In this document: positions 1 to 10,707 of the stretch, in pieces
Layout of the letters: each line of letters opens with the position of its first letter
How positions within the stretch are numbered: the stretch's first letter is position 1
DNA from: Rhytidiadelphus loreus
Taxonomy: Eukaryota > Streptophyta > Bryopsida > Hypnales > Hylocomiaceae
Direction of reading: 5' to 3'
DNA: 64,000 nucleotides
Assembly: GCA_947034895.1 (NCBI GenBank)
Contig: OX344764.1
Location: forward strand, 42,947,348 to 43,011,347
Notes under the pieces: model-generated
Told to the model about the DNA's origin: nothing
Databases searched by the model: none
The model's input: the letters and a program-made list of their open reading frames with translations, nothing else
Translations under genes and position numbers: made by a program

Positions 1-189
1 CTACAAAATCTGATCTCATCAAGGTCCATTTATTTAGCTCACCTAACAAAGAAGGTCCACTATTACACCTAGCAAATTAAAACAAAAGTAATTGACTCTA
101 ATGAAGCTTTCAATTTCTACCATCAACACCCACAAAAAGCAATCGAACGCGTTCTTCAAGTGACTTTGAGTCTTCGGCGACCTCTCTTG

Positions 190-560
190 GAGGAGAACAC
201 GAGTCAGGGCGACCTCGGGTGGGGGGCGACTGTGGGTGGAGGCGGGAAGAATTGGCCTCCCTTTGCCCCCAAATTGGCAAATTTGGGCCTTTGGGAGGCT
301 TCTAGGGGCGACTTCGGGTGAGGGCGACCTCTTTGGGAGGAGAACGCGGGTGAGGGCGACCTCGGGTAGGGCGACCTCGGGTAGGGGGCGACTGCGGATG
401 GAGATGGTAAGAAATGGCCTCCCAAAGGCCCCAAATTGGCAAATTTGGGCCTTTGGGAGGCTTCTAGGGGTGACTTCGGGTCTTGGGGGACTTCTTAATT
501 GGAGAAGAATACGGGTGAAAGGGACCTCTTTTATTGTGCAACTGTGGATGGGGGTGGGAG
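190..560. repeat. G-rich tandem and duplicated repeat block
   Basis: The block is built of variants of GGGCGACCTCGGGTAG. It also holds a direct duplication of about 85 bp (about 250-335 and 411-493) sharing the CCAAATTGGCAAATTTGGGC core and the following GGGAGGCTTCTAGGGG. Open frames on both strands here translate to proline/arginine repeats and are by-products of the composition, so no gene is called. A C-rich block at 3,110-3,195 is built of the complementary units. Confidence 0.75.
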
Positions 561-599
561 CCATTGCTTAAAGGATGCCCTTTTCTTACAATTTCTTGC

Positions 600-1752
600 A
601 TAAATAAGAGATTTTAAACATCTTTTTTCTTTTTCTTTTTGATTTTGAAAGTTTTTTAATAATATTTTTTTTTCTTAGACCCTAGATATTTCATATCAAT
701 TTCAAAATATATATTTTTTAAATTAGTAAAAATCATTTATTGTTTATTTCCCCTCGATTTCTTTCATTACATTGGATTTGTTAATACATATATGACCTAA
801 TTTTTAGGAACTCCATTGGGAATGTTTATAGAATTTCTTCTTAATTCCTAGGGTCTTTTTAAATTTCCCTTGGTTTTTTTAATTTTCCCTAATTTTAATT
901 CAAAAATTCTTATTATGATTTGCAAGTTTTTTCTTTTAATTGTGCATTGCAAATAATCAATTTGGTAGTTCAATTGAAACGTTTGATGTCATTCAAGAAT
1001 GAGTGATTATCACTAAAAGGACATATTGGCTAACTATATGGATTACTGTTAAGTGCCTTGCTATTATTTTTTAGTCTCCTAAGATTTATTACAGATATTA
1101 ACCTATTAAGGAAAAGAAGTTGGAGGATATAAAGAATTGTTGGCGGGTGGCTCTAATGTATGTATATGGGCTGCAACATTCAGAGAGGACCATAGAGATC
1201 ATGCAAGAAAATCATAAATATACGATGAAATCCATCTTGTATTCTATTAGAAAAATTGGCCACTTAATGAATATGAATGATATGGAAAAATACAACAATG
1301 AAGTATTTGAAAATACATTGATAGTGAGATACTTTGTAAGGAAGTTAGGTGACCTTATTGAGCCTAATCTAAAGAAGCAATTAATATGTGGATAGGTGGC
1401 AAACTTGCTCATTGATAAACCATGGTTGATGATGCCCCTTAAAGTTGTTTTCCACACTAATATTTTTGTAATAGGACATGATATTACCAGATTAGTATAA
1501 ATAGAAACGTAGGTCACATTGCATGCATTTAACTTTTGAAGAGCAATGTAAATATATTAACGACTTTTATACAATGTGACATTTAAAAAAATGAATTGAA
1601 TATTCTAAGTGCAAAGTGCAAAAGTTATTGTATAGAATTTCAAATTTCAATTCTCTTGTACAAATATTTTGTAATTTTTGTCAAACAATTAATTATAGTT
1701 TATTTGCTTCTAAACTATTGTGTGAGAAATTTTACAAAAATGAAGTTGAATT
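600..1752. other. AT-rich spacer, no recognisable gene
   Basis: AT-rich sequence with long T runs. An open frame at about 1,120-1,395 (+) could encode 91 residues but begins without ATG, matches no family I recognise and has no gene context. I see no other structure. Confidence 0.5.
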
Positions 1753-3100
1753 TTAACCCATAGAAGACCAAGAGTTCTTAAGGAATTCTCATCTCGGTTC
1801 ACATAATGCTTAGAGTCTCAATTCTCATCGTGATTTTTTTGAAACTTTCTTTGTAGGAATATAGCATTTTTTCAATTAGTGTTTGAAAGAAAAAGTTATG
1901 CCACCCTAAAGCCAAAAATGGAGGTCAGTGGACACCTCAAATATTATATTTTTGTCTACATGTGAAGCTTTGATTCATTGTAATTGGACTAGTAATGCAA
2001 AAGTTATGGACAATCTTGTTTTTTGGACAAACTTAGCATTTTCTTGAAAACAAAACTTAGAAGGTTCATTTTTTAATGCAATTTTCACAATTTTTCTAAA
2101 AATTTATTTGACAAGGTTAAATTTGCTCATTAGAACAATCTCATCATTTGAATAATTGCATTTCAATTCCATCTTAGAACTCTTAACAATTTAATTTTTT
2201 TTTCAATCTTGGACCTACTTCTACTTTAAAAAATTTTAACCCCTAAAGGACCAAGGCCTTTTTCTTGCCAAAAAACATTCAAAATTGCCATTTCTATTGC
2301 AAAGAGTAAAAAATTTGGAAATTGTTTCTTTTGCACATCTAATCGTCTAACTATAGGATCTATACATAATTAGTATAAAAATGTGTGGAATAAATTTCAG
2401 AAATGAATCTTGCAAGTTATTTTTTGAAGAAGATTCTTAGATTGCTAGAAAAACAAGATTGTCTATAATTTTCACACCACTTATCCAAATGAAATGAATC
2501 AAAGCTTTCCGTTGAGAAAAAAATATAATATATGAGGAAAAAAAATTAAAATTTTTGAATGTTTTTTTGTTGCCTTTGTTTTGAACTTATTTGGGCACAA
2601 CTTTTGTTCCTAGGCACCACTTGAGAAAACATTATATTTCCACAAAGATAATTAGTTTTTCTATCTTTAAAAAAAGTTTCAAAAAATTATGACAAAAAAT
2701 GAGACTGTAGGTACATGCCCAAAATCCAATTTGTCAATCAAAGGGACGATGGTCCTTTAGGGATTAAAGAATGCAAATCAAGTGCTTTTATTAGTGAATA
2801 TTTTTCCCTAGACTTTCAACTTATTTATTCAACGTATGTGTCTTTTAATTCAAAGTATGTAGTGCAAAAAATTTCCACAAATGACAGTCAAAGTCAACTG
2901 AAATTGCAGGTCACAGTTCAGAATTTTTTTTTCCCAACTTTGATTGTTAATATCTTCCAATCTATACGGTCAAACTTCATGAAATTTTTACCACGTGATC
3001 TTAGACAAGTGAAGTACAAGATCTTACGGTTAGATTCTAAAAATAAAAATAAAAAATCTATTTTTTTGGATGAATGCAGCAAAAATGGCAGTTTTGAACT
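1753..3100 (+). mobile_element. MITE family A, outer copy, split and right-truncated
   Basis: The sequence aligns by eye, in direct orientation, to the complete family-A element at 37,643-38,572. It begins with a degenerate TIR (TTAACCCATAGAAGACCAAG). Its body is interrupted at 2,236-2,767 by a second, inverted copy of the same family and resumes at about 2,768. The right TIR is missing; homology stops near 3,100, where the C-rich repeat starts. There is no coding capacity, so it is a non-autonomous DNA transposon. Confidence 0.7.
2236..2767 (-). mobile_element. MITE family A, inner inverted copy nested in the outer copy
   Basis: It has TIRs TTAACCCCTAAAGGACC at the left and the complement of GGTCCTTTAGGGATTAA at the right. 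The body is the reverse complement of the ends of the 37.6-kb copy, with an internal deletion (about 530 bp versus 930 bp). It lies inside another member of its own family, so it inserted later. Confidence 0.75.
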
Positions 3101-3109
3101 GTAGTACAG

Positions 3110-3195
3110 AATTTGCCCCTACCCGCACTCGCCCCTACCCGCGGTCGCCCTCTACCCGTAGTCGCCCTCTACCCGTAGTCGCCCCCACCCGAAGT
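3110..3195. repeat. C-rich short tandem repeat
   Basis: About five units of the form GCCCYCTACCCGTAGTC. They are complementary to the G-rich units at 190-560, so the two blocks are inverted relative to each other across about 2.5 kb. Confidence 0.65.
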
Positions 3196-4570
3196 CACCC
3201 TAAATTTGTGACGTGGCTGCCACATGGCAGCCAAGTAAGCCTAGGTAAATGGGGGGTAAATTCTGAAAAAGTCAAAGGGTAAAGTTGACTCTATTAGACG
3301 GACGGGACCGTCTACTAGACGTCTTCGACGTCGAGTTTGTCGAGTTGTCGAGTTGTCCGGGTAGACAACCCTGATTGCAAATCTTGAGGCCATGGGTGCA
3401 ACTTTGGACAAAGATGCAGACAATGAGGGAGATGATTAGCTCTATGACTCTTTTCTATCCTATCGGCTGCCAGCCGATAGGACACTTTCAGCTCATGGAG
3501 GTCTTGCACCATCACTCCACAGCTCAGATCCAAGACTCCAGTGTAGCTGTTGGATGCAAGCCGATACGACGGACTTCGCTGCATACTAAATATTATATTC
3601 TATCAACAAGATAATCTTCTTTGGGGATGATTACACGGATGTACACATTGCTTTTTTCCGATTTTGGGCAAGAAGGGAATAGCTTCAATTTTGAAATCTA
3701 TTCAGTCTAGACATTTGCAATTTACAATATGTATCAACTGCCCACCGACACAATTAACTTTTGTCAATAAAGCAATTATGTAGACGATATTTTTAGTCAT
3801 TTGCCTTGAAAGTGCTCTTTTCATGTTAGAATTGCATTGGATATGTATGTTTCGGTTTTCAATTTATAATTTTATATGAAGCTCCTCTAGGGACGAATTT
3901 CTAACTCACTCTCTTTAGTGCGCTCAAGGATTCCTGAATTTTCTACCACAGATGTTTACTGTCGTGTTTACTTATGGTTGCGATCATTATCTGCCCTTTC
4001 TTATCGGCTGCCAGCCTATACATGTCATGGGAATCGGGATGGAATCATGGGAATCAGAATGGAATTTGCTGTAGGTTGGGTTGCATGGTTATAGGCGTTT
4101 CTTCCGCTATCACATTGTCTTGTTTGCAAATTCATTAATCCACTACTTTCTATTTATTTTCAAAGCAAATTATCCTTCATGAAAACATTTTGTTAGTATT
4201 TCAATTGTCTTGAACAATGTATGGGTGGGCAGCCGACACTTTTCCATCATTTCCATCATATTCTTCTATTTTTAAGGTGATTATGGACTATGAATTTGTC
4301 CATAATTTGTCAAATTGTCCATAAATAGTTAAATATGGGTTGAAAACTTGAAATATAGAATCATTATAATGAAATTTGAGGAACTTGCAAATGTATGTGG
4401 ATGATGTTTTAGGAGAGAATAAATTGTGATTATTGTCAGTAGGGTTTGAGATGTAAAAAATTCAAATTTAAATAACAAGTGTTTAAAATGTAGCCATAAA
4501 ACACTCATATCCAATCATAATAAAAATCCACACATAATAGTTCAACTCAAGAGATGTGAATCTCACAAGT
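3196..4570. other. Intergenic, with a perfect palindrome
   Basis: No gene is seen. At 3,459-3,481 there is a palindrome with arms CCTATCGGCTG and CAGCCGATAGG around one central base. Partial copies of TATCGGCTGCCAGCC recur near 3,991. This may be a trace of a foldback element, but no boundaries could be found. Confidence 0.45.
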
Positions 4571-4831
4571 CTAAGTGGCAGTGGATGCTATTGCAGAACC
4601 GTTAGTCGTAGATGATGATGATGACTTTGAAGTCTCTCTACCCTCATATGCACTACCATCTATAAAATCCAAAACATTCAAAGCATATGTATTGTTATGG
4701 CGTTTTGGTTTAGAACATCCAAACTCTGCAAATGTTGATGCCATCTGCACGGCATAGATGGGAAGATGAAAAGGCTTCTCTGGACTCAAGAGAAGACTTC
4801 GTCGTTTCATCAATCCATCTATTGACGTCAA
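4571..4831 (-). pseudogene. Probable terminal exon of the methyltransferase-like gene
   Basis: This open frame lies downstream, on the minus strand, of the exons of the methyltransferase-like gene. It ends in a Ser/Thr-rich tail just before the stop near 4,571. The coding look and position suggest the last exon, but I could not fix a splice acceptor that keeps phase with the exon ending at 4,931. A frameshift or a different junction is possible. No motif is recognised. Confidence 0.4.
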
Positions 4832-4930
4832 TCATTGAAGACTACAAGTAGAAGTAAAACAACCTTAGATTCGCAAATGTTCAACATGACATGGAAAAAG
4901 AAAATATAGAAAAATCACAAACTTATTTAC

Positions 4931-5090
4931 GTAATGGTGTCTTCCGTGCAAACTTGCGAGCTACAATGGGCATACCATCCAGATCTTTGGACTCCTGACT
5001 TGCGTTCAAGGATAGCTTTAAAAATATCCCCGTCCTCTTCTAGCGCCACAAAGTGACGCCCTGTGCCATGACAAGCGGTAATAGATGCAC
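4931..5090 (-). pseudogene. Methyltransferase-like gene: exon with end of motif I and motif II region
   Basis: Minus-strand exon with acceptor ...GGACAG at 5,091-5,092 and donor GTAAATAAG below 4,931. Phase matches the upstream exon (phase 1 in, phase 2 out). It encodes GASITACHGTGRHFVALEED and then a DIFKAIL helix. Beta-class N4/N6 methyltransferases have the same pattern: the glycine-rich SAM loop, an A-C helix, GRHFVxLExD with the acidic ribose-binding residue, then a helix. Homology is judged by eye. Confidence 0.6.
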
Positions 5091-5181
5091 CTGTCCAGAT
5101 TGAACAACACCAAATAAATAAGTTGAATGATGCATTTACAAATTACAAATCAAATCGATAGTTATTCAATTTAATTTTCAC

Positions 5182-5422
5182 CTGTAGTTGTAGTGCAATC
5201 TAACACTACATCTCCTTCGGCGGTTGTAGCTTCAAGAAGCAGTTGAAAAAATCAGGGGTATTTTTCTCGAGCCCCGTGCCATGGCTTAGGGCCATCCATC
5301 GCCAAGTCGCTTTCTTTGGTAAAGTTCATCAAGATATTGTCATGTCCAATGTCAAGTCCCACACTCTTCATCATCTGTGTGTATCTGAAAGAGAAGTTGG
5401 ATTTCCCTTTCGTACCCAAATC
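5182..5422 (-). pseudogene. Methyltransferase-like gene: exon with motif X/I and an in-frame TGA
   Basis: Acceptor ...TGTGAAG at 5,423-5,424 and donor GTGAAAATT below 5,182; phase 0 in, phase 1 out. The frame ends in FFQLLLEATT followed by GDVVLDCTTTTG, which resembles the helix and SAM-binding strand of beta-class methyltransferases (usually VLDPFxGxGT; here degenerate, with DCTTTTG). An in-frame TGA at 5,252-5,254 splits the exon just before this motif, so this copy cannot make a full product without readthrough. Confidence 0.6.
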
Positions 5423-5551
5423 CTTCACAAAAAAGGTGATTAAAAACTTTTGCGTCTGTAAGCATCATTCCCAACAAAAATATGTAAGAATTCAATTACA
5501 AAATGAATGATAAACTAACACCATTTTCCTAAGAATATGGCATACACTTAC

Positions 5552-5663
5552 CGTGGTTGTATTATCCAATGCCGATGTCAAATACAAGCGATTCATGCCC
5601 AACCACTCATTTTTCTTTAACATAATTGGATAAATCTCACACAATCCTTTAATTGAGCTTTTT
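5552..5663 (-). pseudogene. Methyltransferase-like gene: 3' part of the exon split by the CACTA element
   Basis: This open stretch begins at the CACTA boundary (5,664) and ends at a consensus donor GTAAGTG (5,550-5,551, minus strand). Counting the TTT/AAA target duplication once puts it in frame with 7,936-7,974. It encodes the segment EIYPIMLKKNEWLGMNRLYL. The next exon starts in phase 0 at 5,422. Confidence 0.65.
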
Positions 5664-6014
5664 CACTAGAAGAAAATGAGGGGTTTTGCAACTACAAAGA
5701 GCAACTAGTTTTTAGTTGCACCGGACATTTGCAATTGGTGAGAATTTAGAGGGCCCCAGTTGCTATGGACAAGTTTTCTAGTTGCACCGTAGTTACAAGG
5801 CAAAATGTTTTAGTCCCACATTCTGTAACTTACTTGGAATTTCATCGATGCATTTTATGACGTGGTTGCCTACGTGGTATTCAGTGTTGTTTGAGGTTGG
5901 TAACTAAGTTGCAACTTGTTTGTGACTTCATTGTAACTTTGATGCGATTGGTCTGTTACTTCATTTCAACTACTTTCAACTACTTTGCAACTGCTTTAGG
6001 TATATATTTGATTA

Positions 6015-6178
6015 TTGGACAATGATTATGGGACAATGTTTATGGGAGAATGATTATGGGACAATGATTATAGAACAATCATTATAGAACAATCATTATG
6101 GGACAATGTTTATGGGAGAATGATTATGGGACAATGATTATAGAACAATCATTATAGAACAATCATTATGGGACAATG
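6015..6178. repeat. Tandem repeat of ACAATGATTATGG-type units
   Basis: Units of about 13 bp (ACAATGATTATGG and its partial inverse ACAATCATTATAG) form a higher-order repeat of about 83 bp present roughly twice. It lies inside the CACTA element. Confidence 0.8.
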
Positions 6179-6736
6179 TAAGCAGTTTGCAACTCATTTG
6201 CAACATGTTTGCCACTTCTTACCAACTGATTTGCAACTAGGTTATGACTTTTTTATGACTACTGTGATTACTTTATAGGATATGTACAACTTTTTTGTAA
6301 CTTATTTGTGACTCATGAATCATGAGTACAACTTATTTGCAACTACTATGCATCTTGATGATACATTTGTGCAACTTGTAATCGACTGCATACAAGTGTT
6401 TTACAACTCATTTGCAATTGATGGTCAACTAATATACTCATAATACAATATACAACATATTATACACAATATATCGTACATAATACAACACATATAATAT
6501 ATCATACATAATACAATACATATAGTATACCATAATACAACACATATAGTATACCATACAATATACACCATATATCATACAATACTCACCATACTGAACA
6601 ATTATGTTAGATAGCTCCAAAGGCCACTTATTGTGATTTTAGGGTGTTAAAAAGACGAGTTATTTATACAAGTGGGGTGGCAGTAGGTATGACAAATGAT
6701 ATGGGATATATAAAATGCACGAATTATATTAAAGTA

Positions 6737-7838
6737 AACTTGTCTTCTTATAGTTGTTTTGTAGTTGTATTTTGGTTGTTCTGTAGTTGTTTTCTAGTTG
6801 TCTTTGAATTGATTTCTAGTTGCACTGTAGTTGTGGATTTCACATAGCGCAAAGTTGTCCACATCAACACTTCTAACGAATATAGGATGGAAAATATCCA
6901 CTCTGTTACGATTCCATTTTCCTATATTTTTTTTCTACAACTACTCTGCAACTACAACAATATACACATCAAAGTTGGTGCAAAAAATTTGTGTTCGATA
7001 GAGATTTGTAAACACATCAAATGTGTATGTCAACATCATTATTTAAGCTTCTAGTTTGACTATTCCAAAGGATGTGCCACCTCTTCCTCTTGTTCCATCT
7101 GGGGTTGAAGCCATAGAGTTATCTGAATAAGACAATCTCTTAACATTTGCAAGATTTTGAAACTTTTGCAATTCATTTTGTTATTCTCAAGTTTGAAACT
7201 ATCTTTGTATTGTTCTTTAGTTCAAAGAGACTTCATATACATATGTATTATATTTTGTGAAAGAAAGAGTCAACTAAAAATCCTTTGTTCTATGGAAGCC
7301 ATTGAGCCAATTTTATCATAAAGTTGTAGAAGCCATTATGAGGTATATTTTGACGTGTTGTTTTCAACCGATATGAGCTTTATGTAGGGCAATGATTCAT
7401 TTATAACTCATGTAAAAAAATAACAAATTGTGAACTTGAAGCAAGTTCCATAGCATTTCAAGTAACAAATTTGACTATAATTGTTTTGTAGTCTTCTGAT
7501 TGTCTATAGTTATTCTATATTAATCTTCCAATGATTTCTTAGTTGTTTTCTACTTGAAATGTAGTCATTTCCTAATTGCATAACTTGTCTTCTTGTAGTT
7601 GTTTTGTAGTTGTAAACTAGTTGTATTTTGGTTGTTCTATAGTTGTTTTCTAGTTGTCTTTGAATTGATTTCTAGTTGCACTCTAGTTGTGGATTCCTAG
7701 TAACGCAAAGTTGTCCACATCGACACTTCTAACGAATGTAGGATGTAAAATACCTACTCTATTACGATTTCATTTTCCTACATTTTTTTCTACGACTATT
7801 CTACAACTACAACAACATACACATCAAAGTTGGTGCAA
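6737..7838. repeat. Direct duplication of about 250 bp inside the CACTA element
   Basis: Positions 6,737-6,984 and 7,582-7,838 are near copies. Both run from AACTTGTCTTCTT, through TAGTTGT-rich sequence and CGCAAAGTTGTCCACATC, to CACATCAAAGTTGGTGCAA. An unrelated segment of about 600 bp separates them. Confidence 0.85.
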
Positions 7839-7935
7839 TTATAGAAAATTGCAGTTGCAAGATAGTTATATAGGACACTTAGTTGCATTTGAATTGCATA
7901 TGGCCGGTTGCAGCAAACACGTTTTTCTTCTAGTG

Positions 7936-7974
7936 TTTGAAGCCACAAAGAATGAGTGGATAATTATCAAACAT
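7936..7974 (-). pseudogene. Methyltransferase-like gene: exon sliver between two transposons
   Basis: Thirty-nine bases of the host exon survive between the CACTA element (ending 7,935) and the solo LTR (starting 7,975). The first five are the shared duplication AACAT. Counting each target duplication once, the reading frame runs without break from 29,527 through this sliver into 5,663. Its residues (III HSFFVAS-type strand) fit the hydrophobic strand after motif IV in beta-class methyltransferases. Confidence 0.65.
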
Positions 7975-10511
7975 TGTGAGAGTTTATTTACCTACCTACA
8001 GTAAACAACTTCACAACCAGATTCTTGGTAATTCCTAAATTTTTTCTACTATTGGGTGCCTAGGTGTTAGTCCATTGTGCCTTTCAAGCAATGGATCTTT
8101 TCTAAGTCTTAAATGCTCTCAAAGTATGCGAAAATCCTACCAAAACACACTTTGGTTTATAAGTTATTTGAACAAGTAACTATTCTAATTGAGCCGCTGT
8201 GTTTATTTTGCTAAAATCAATTCAGACTAAACTAACTACTTCATCTTATAGAGGATTAAGTCCCCTTTCCAAAACTATAAAAAACTTCCTAGCAAAAGTT
8301 ATAGGCGGATGAAGTTGGACCGCTAATCGGTTCATCCAAACTTCATCCTTTGATTTCTACTACAGTGTTAAGTCTTTCTTAGAGTTTGTGGCACTTGTGG
8401 TTCTAATTGTTGCACTCTATTAGCTTCTAAATCTAAGTTGTCATTCTAATCTACTTGTCTAAGTTCTACATTTGCTTTCTTTGTACTTTGGCTCTCGGTC
8501 TAACTTCTGCTAGTTTACTATTTTTGAAAAGTTTGTGTTTTTTTCTTGTAGATACTAATTCTAGATTTCTAGATTGGGTTTAAACTTTCTAATCGGACCT
8601 TCCTACTAAAAGTTATTGATGGATGAAGTTTGACCGCTAATCGGTTCTTCAAACTTCATCCATTAATTTCTCCTAATTTACAATTTGAAATTAAGTTTTT
8701 CTGTCGGTTATGGATTTTGGATAATATTTTCTTCTTAATTCTCTTAACTTGTTCCAAAGTTTTGTTCCTAACTAATTCTCATCCAATTTTGACTCTAAAC
8801 TTCATCCGTTCCTATCTTCCTTGTTTAAAGTCTGATTTCTTAGTGCAAAATGTTTTTGGAAACCTCTACTCTAGTTCTACAAGATTCTAACTCTAAAACT
8901 TGAAATTGAAATCTCTATGATACTTTGACTTAGACTTTTAGTTCGGCCACTATGTTTTAAAAGCTTAACTTTGAAAATTCATAGAAATCAAAGTATTTAG
9001 GATCTCACCTCGTGGTCTGGCTCATCTTGTACATTGTTGTAGTAGTTCCTTACTTCAACTTCGTTTGCCATGTTTCCCCCTTTCGAATTGTCGTGCTCAC
9101 CGCTTGAAAATGAGGTTTTAATACAAGTTGCAACTAATTTCTAAAAACTTCTTCTTCCTTTTCTTTCTTCTTCTCTCTTTTCCTTCTAAACTATTTAAAA
9201 CTCCATTATTTGATTCCCAAAAGTTGACTTGGCTTCTCAAATAATTGCTTCAAAATTCTAAACAATAATTGATTTTTGAAATCCTACAAGTCAATTATTA
9301 TTCTATCCAACTTCTAATGGTCTAAATCACTTCCCTAAGATTTTCTCACAATCTTATCAACTTCTAATTTTTGTATGACTACTCGTATTCTTCACTCCCA
9401 CTTCACACTTCAATCACTTTAGGAGTTTGGGAACTTAATGCTAGGCTAGAAGAGAGAAAGAGTGGTGAGCTAGTTTCTAAACCTTCCTCCTTAATCAACT
9501 TGTAATCTCCTTCTAATTCCTCCACTTCTTCTTCTAATTACTAAACTTCTATTTTTCCTTCCTAAGTACTTTAGCTCTCGGTTCGACTTTTGACAGCTTA
9601 CTATTTTTAGAAGTTTGTGATTTTTTATGGATAGAGCCTCTTAGTAGCTTTCCAAAACTATAAGACACTTGCAATTTGGACTTTCCTAGCAAAACTTATG
9701 CATGGATGAAGTTTACCTACTAATTAGTATTTCAAAACTTCATCCACTCATAACTCCCTCATTTCAATTCGGATTTCTACGTGCTTTATGTTTTTGGAAA
9801 ACTCTCAACTACTTTCAGATTCTAAAATCAAATTTATATTGTTACCCCTTTCTAAAGGTTTGACTCCACTCTTGGCTCGGTTCTAAACTAAACCTTATTA
9901 ATACTAACTTGGAATTGATATAAGAGGGAAGTTCAAAGCTTCGCCGTAAATTACAATTTCTTCTAAATTCTTAGGACAATTTCTAATCTATAGGATCAAA
10001 GCTTCGTTGTCCCGATGGGACAAAGGAAAACGGGACAAACCAAAAGTTAATGAATGGACTCCAAAGCTAGAACAAGTTAGTACAAAAAACCTACAACTAA
10101 ACACAAATTAGTACAACGGTGTTAGCAAAAGAAAATCTCACACACACTAAAGATTTCCCCTAAGCAGCATCGCCAATCACAAGGGGAAGGTCTCTAGGAT
10201 TAGTACAAAGGTTAGTGTATCCACTCAACAAAAGTTGCCCAAAGAAACAACTCACAAAGTTAGAGCAACAAAAACACAACTAATACTTGTCCAAAACTCC
10301 CAAAACATACACAAATCAAACACAAGGTTTGAAGGGACCCCCAAAGTCCTTCAAAGCTTGCAAAAACAACAACAAGATGAGCTTGAAGTGCTCAACAAAC
10401 ACACGTTGACAACATTGACTCAAAAATGGCCAAAAACTCCACGTTAATGAAGCATGTGTATAAATTTGCCAAAAAATGGCAAAAAGGGGTGAGAAGAGAG
10501 GAGAATGAGTA

Positions 10512-10521
10512 CCCTTTTATA
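10512..10521 (-). promoter_or_regulatory. LTR TATA box, family C copy 1
   Basis: TATAAAAGGG on the minus strand. It lies about 1.27 kb from the LTR start once the gypsy insertion is subtracted. The same element is at 41,397 in copy 2, and TATATAAGG is at the equivalent place in copy 3, so this is the likely LTR core promoter. Confidence 0.65.
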
Positions 10522-10702
10522 CATTTCAAAGGGCACTCAACTCCTCTCATTTTCCTACAGTAATCCTATCACTTAGGATTTTCATCCTAATTTTCCCTAT
10601 TTTCAATTCTACGCTGGACCTAAGTTTTAACTTTTGGAGTTTAACTCCAAATCACAAACGGATTGCGCCATTGGCTTCAAAAGGCCATTTTTAGTCCACA
10701 AG

Positions 10703-10707
10703 AATCC
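10703..10707. repeat. Target-site duplication of gypsy element 1 (AATCC)
   Basis: AATCC directly precedes the 5' LTR and recurs directly after the 3' LTR at 28,442-28,446. Confidence 0.95.

Larger units (their letters stand above)
5664..7935. mobile_element. Non-autonomous CACTA element, 2,272 bp, TSD TTT
   Basis: The ends are perfect 13-bp inverted repeats CACTAGAAGAAAA, flanked by TTT at 5,661-5,663 and 7,936-7,938. The 3-bp duplication and CACTA termini define the superfamily (CMC/EnSpm). No transposase is seen. The subterminal regions are packed with AGTTGCA/TGCAACT and TAGTTGT units, the kind of site bound by TnpA-type proteins in known CACTA elements. It sits inside a coding exon of the methyltransferase-like gene. 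Internally there is a tandem array (6,015-6,178) and a direct duplication of about 250 bp. Confidence 0.9.
7975..10707 (-). mobile_element. Solo LTR family C, copy 1: R-U5 side
   Basis: This is the low-coordinate part of one LTR reading on the minus strand (TGTGAG...CTCACA). The gypsy element at 10,708 splits it from its U3 part at 28,447-29,521. The outer TSD is AACAT (7,970-7,974 and 29,522-29,526). The end matches the end of copy 2, with shared AAGATCCATTGCTTG and GCACAATGGAC. A TATA box sits at 10,512-10,521. Three copies of a palindrome-like segment (GGATGAAGTTT...AAACTTCATCC, near 8,310, 8,620 and 9,700) lie in the U5 part. There is no coding sequence. Confidence 0.85.

Noticed and set aside
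43..571. 173-codon and overlapping frames rich in Pro, Arg and Ser
   Set aside because: They are translations of the G-rich repeat in several frames, with no gene structure.
6438..6620. Tyr/Met/Cys-rich 60-codon frame
   Set aside because: It arises from ATAC/ATAT-rich low-complexity sequence inside the CACTA element.
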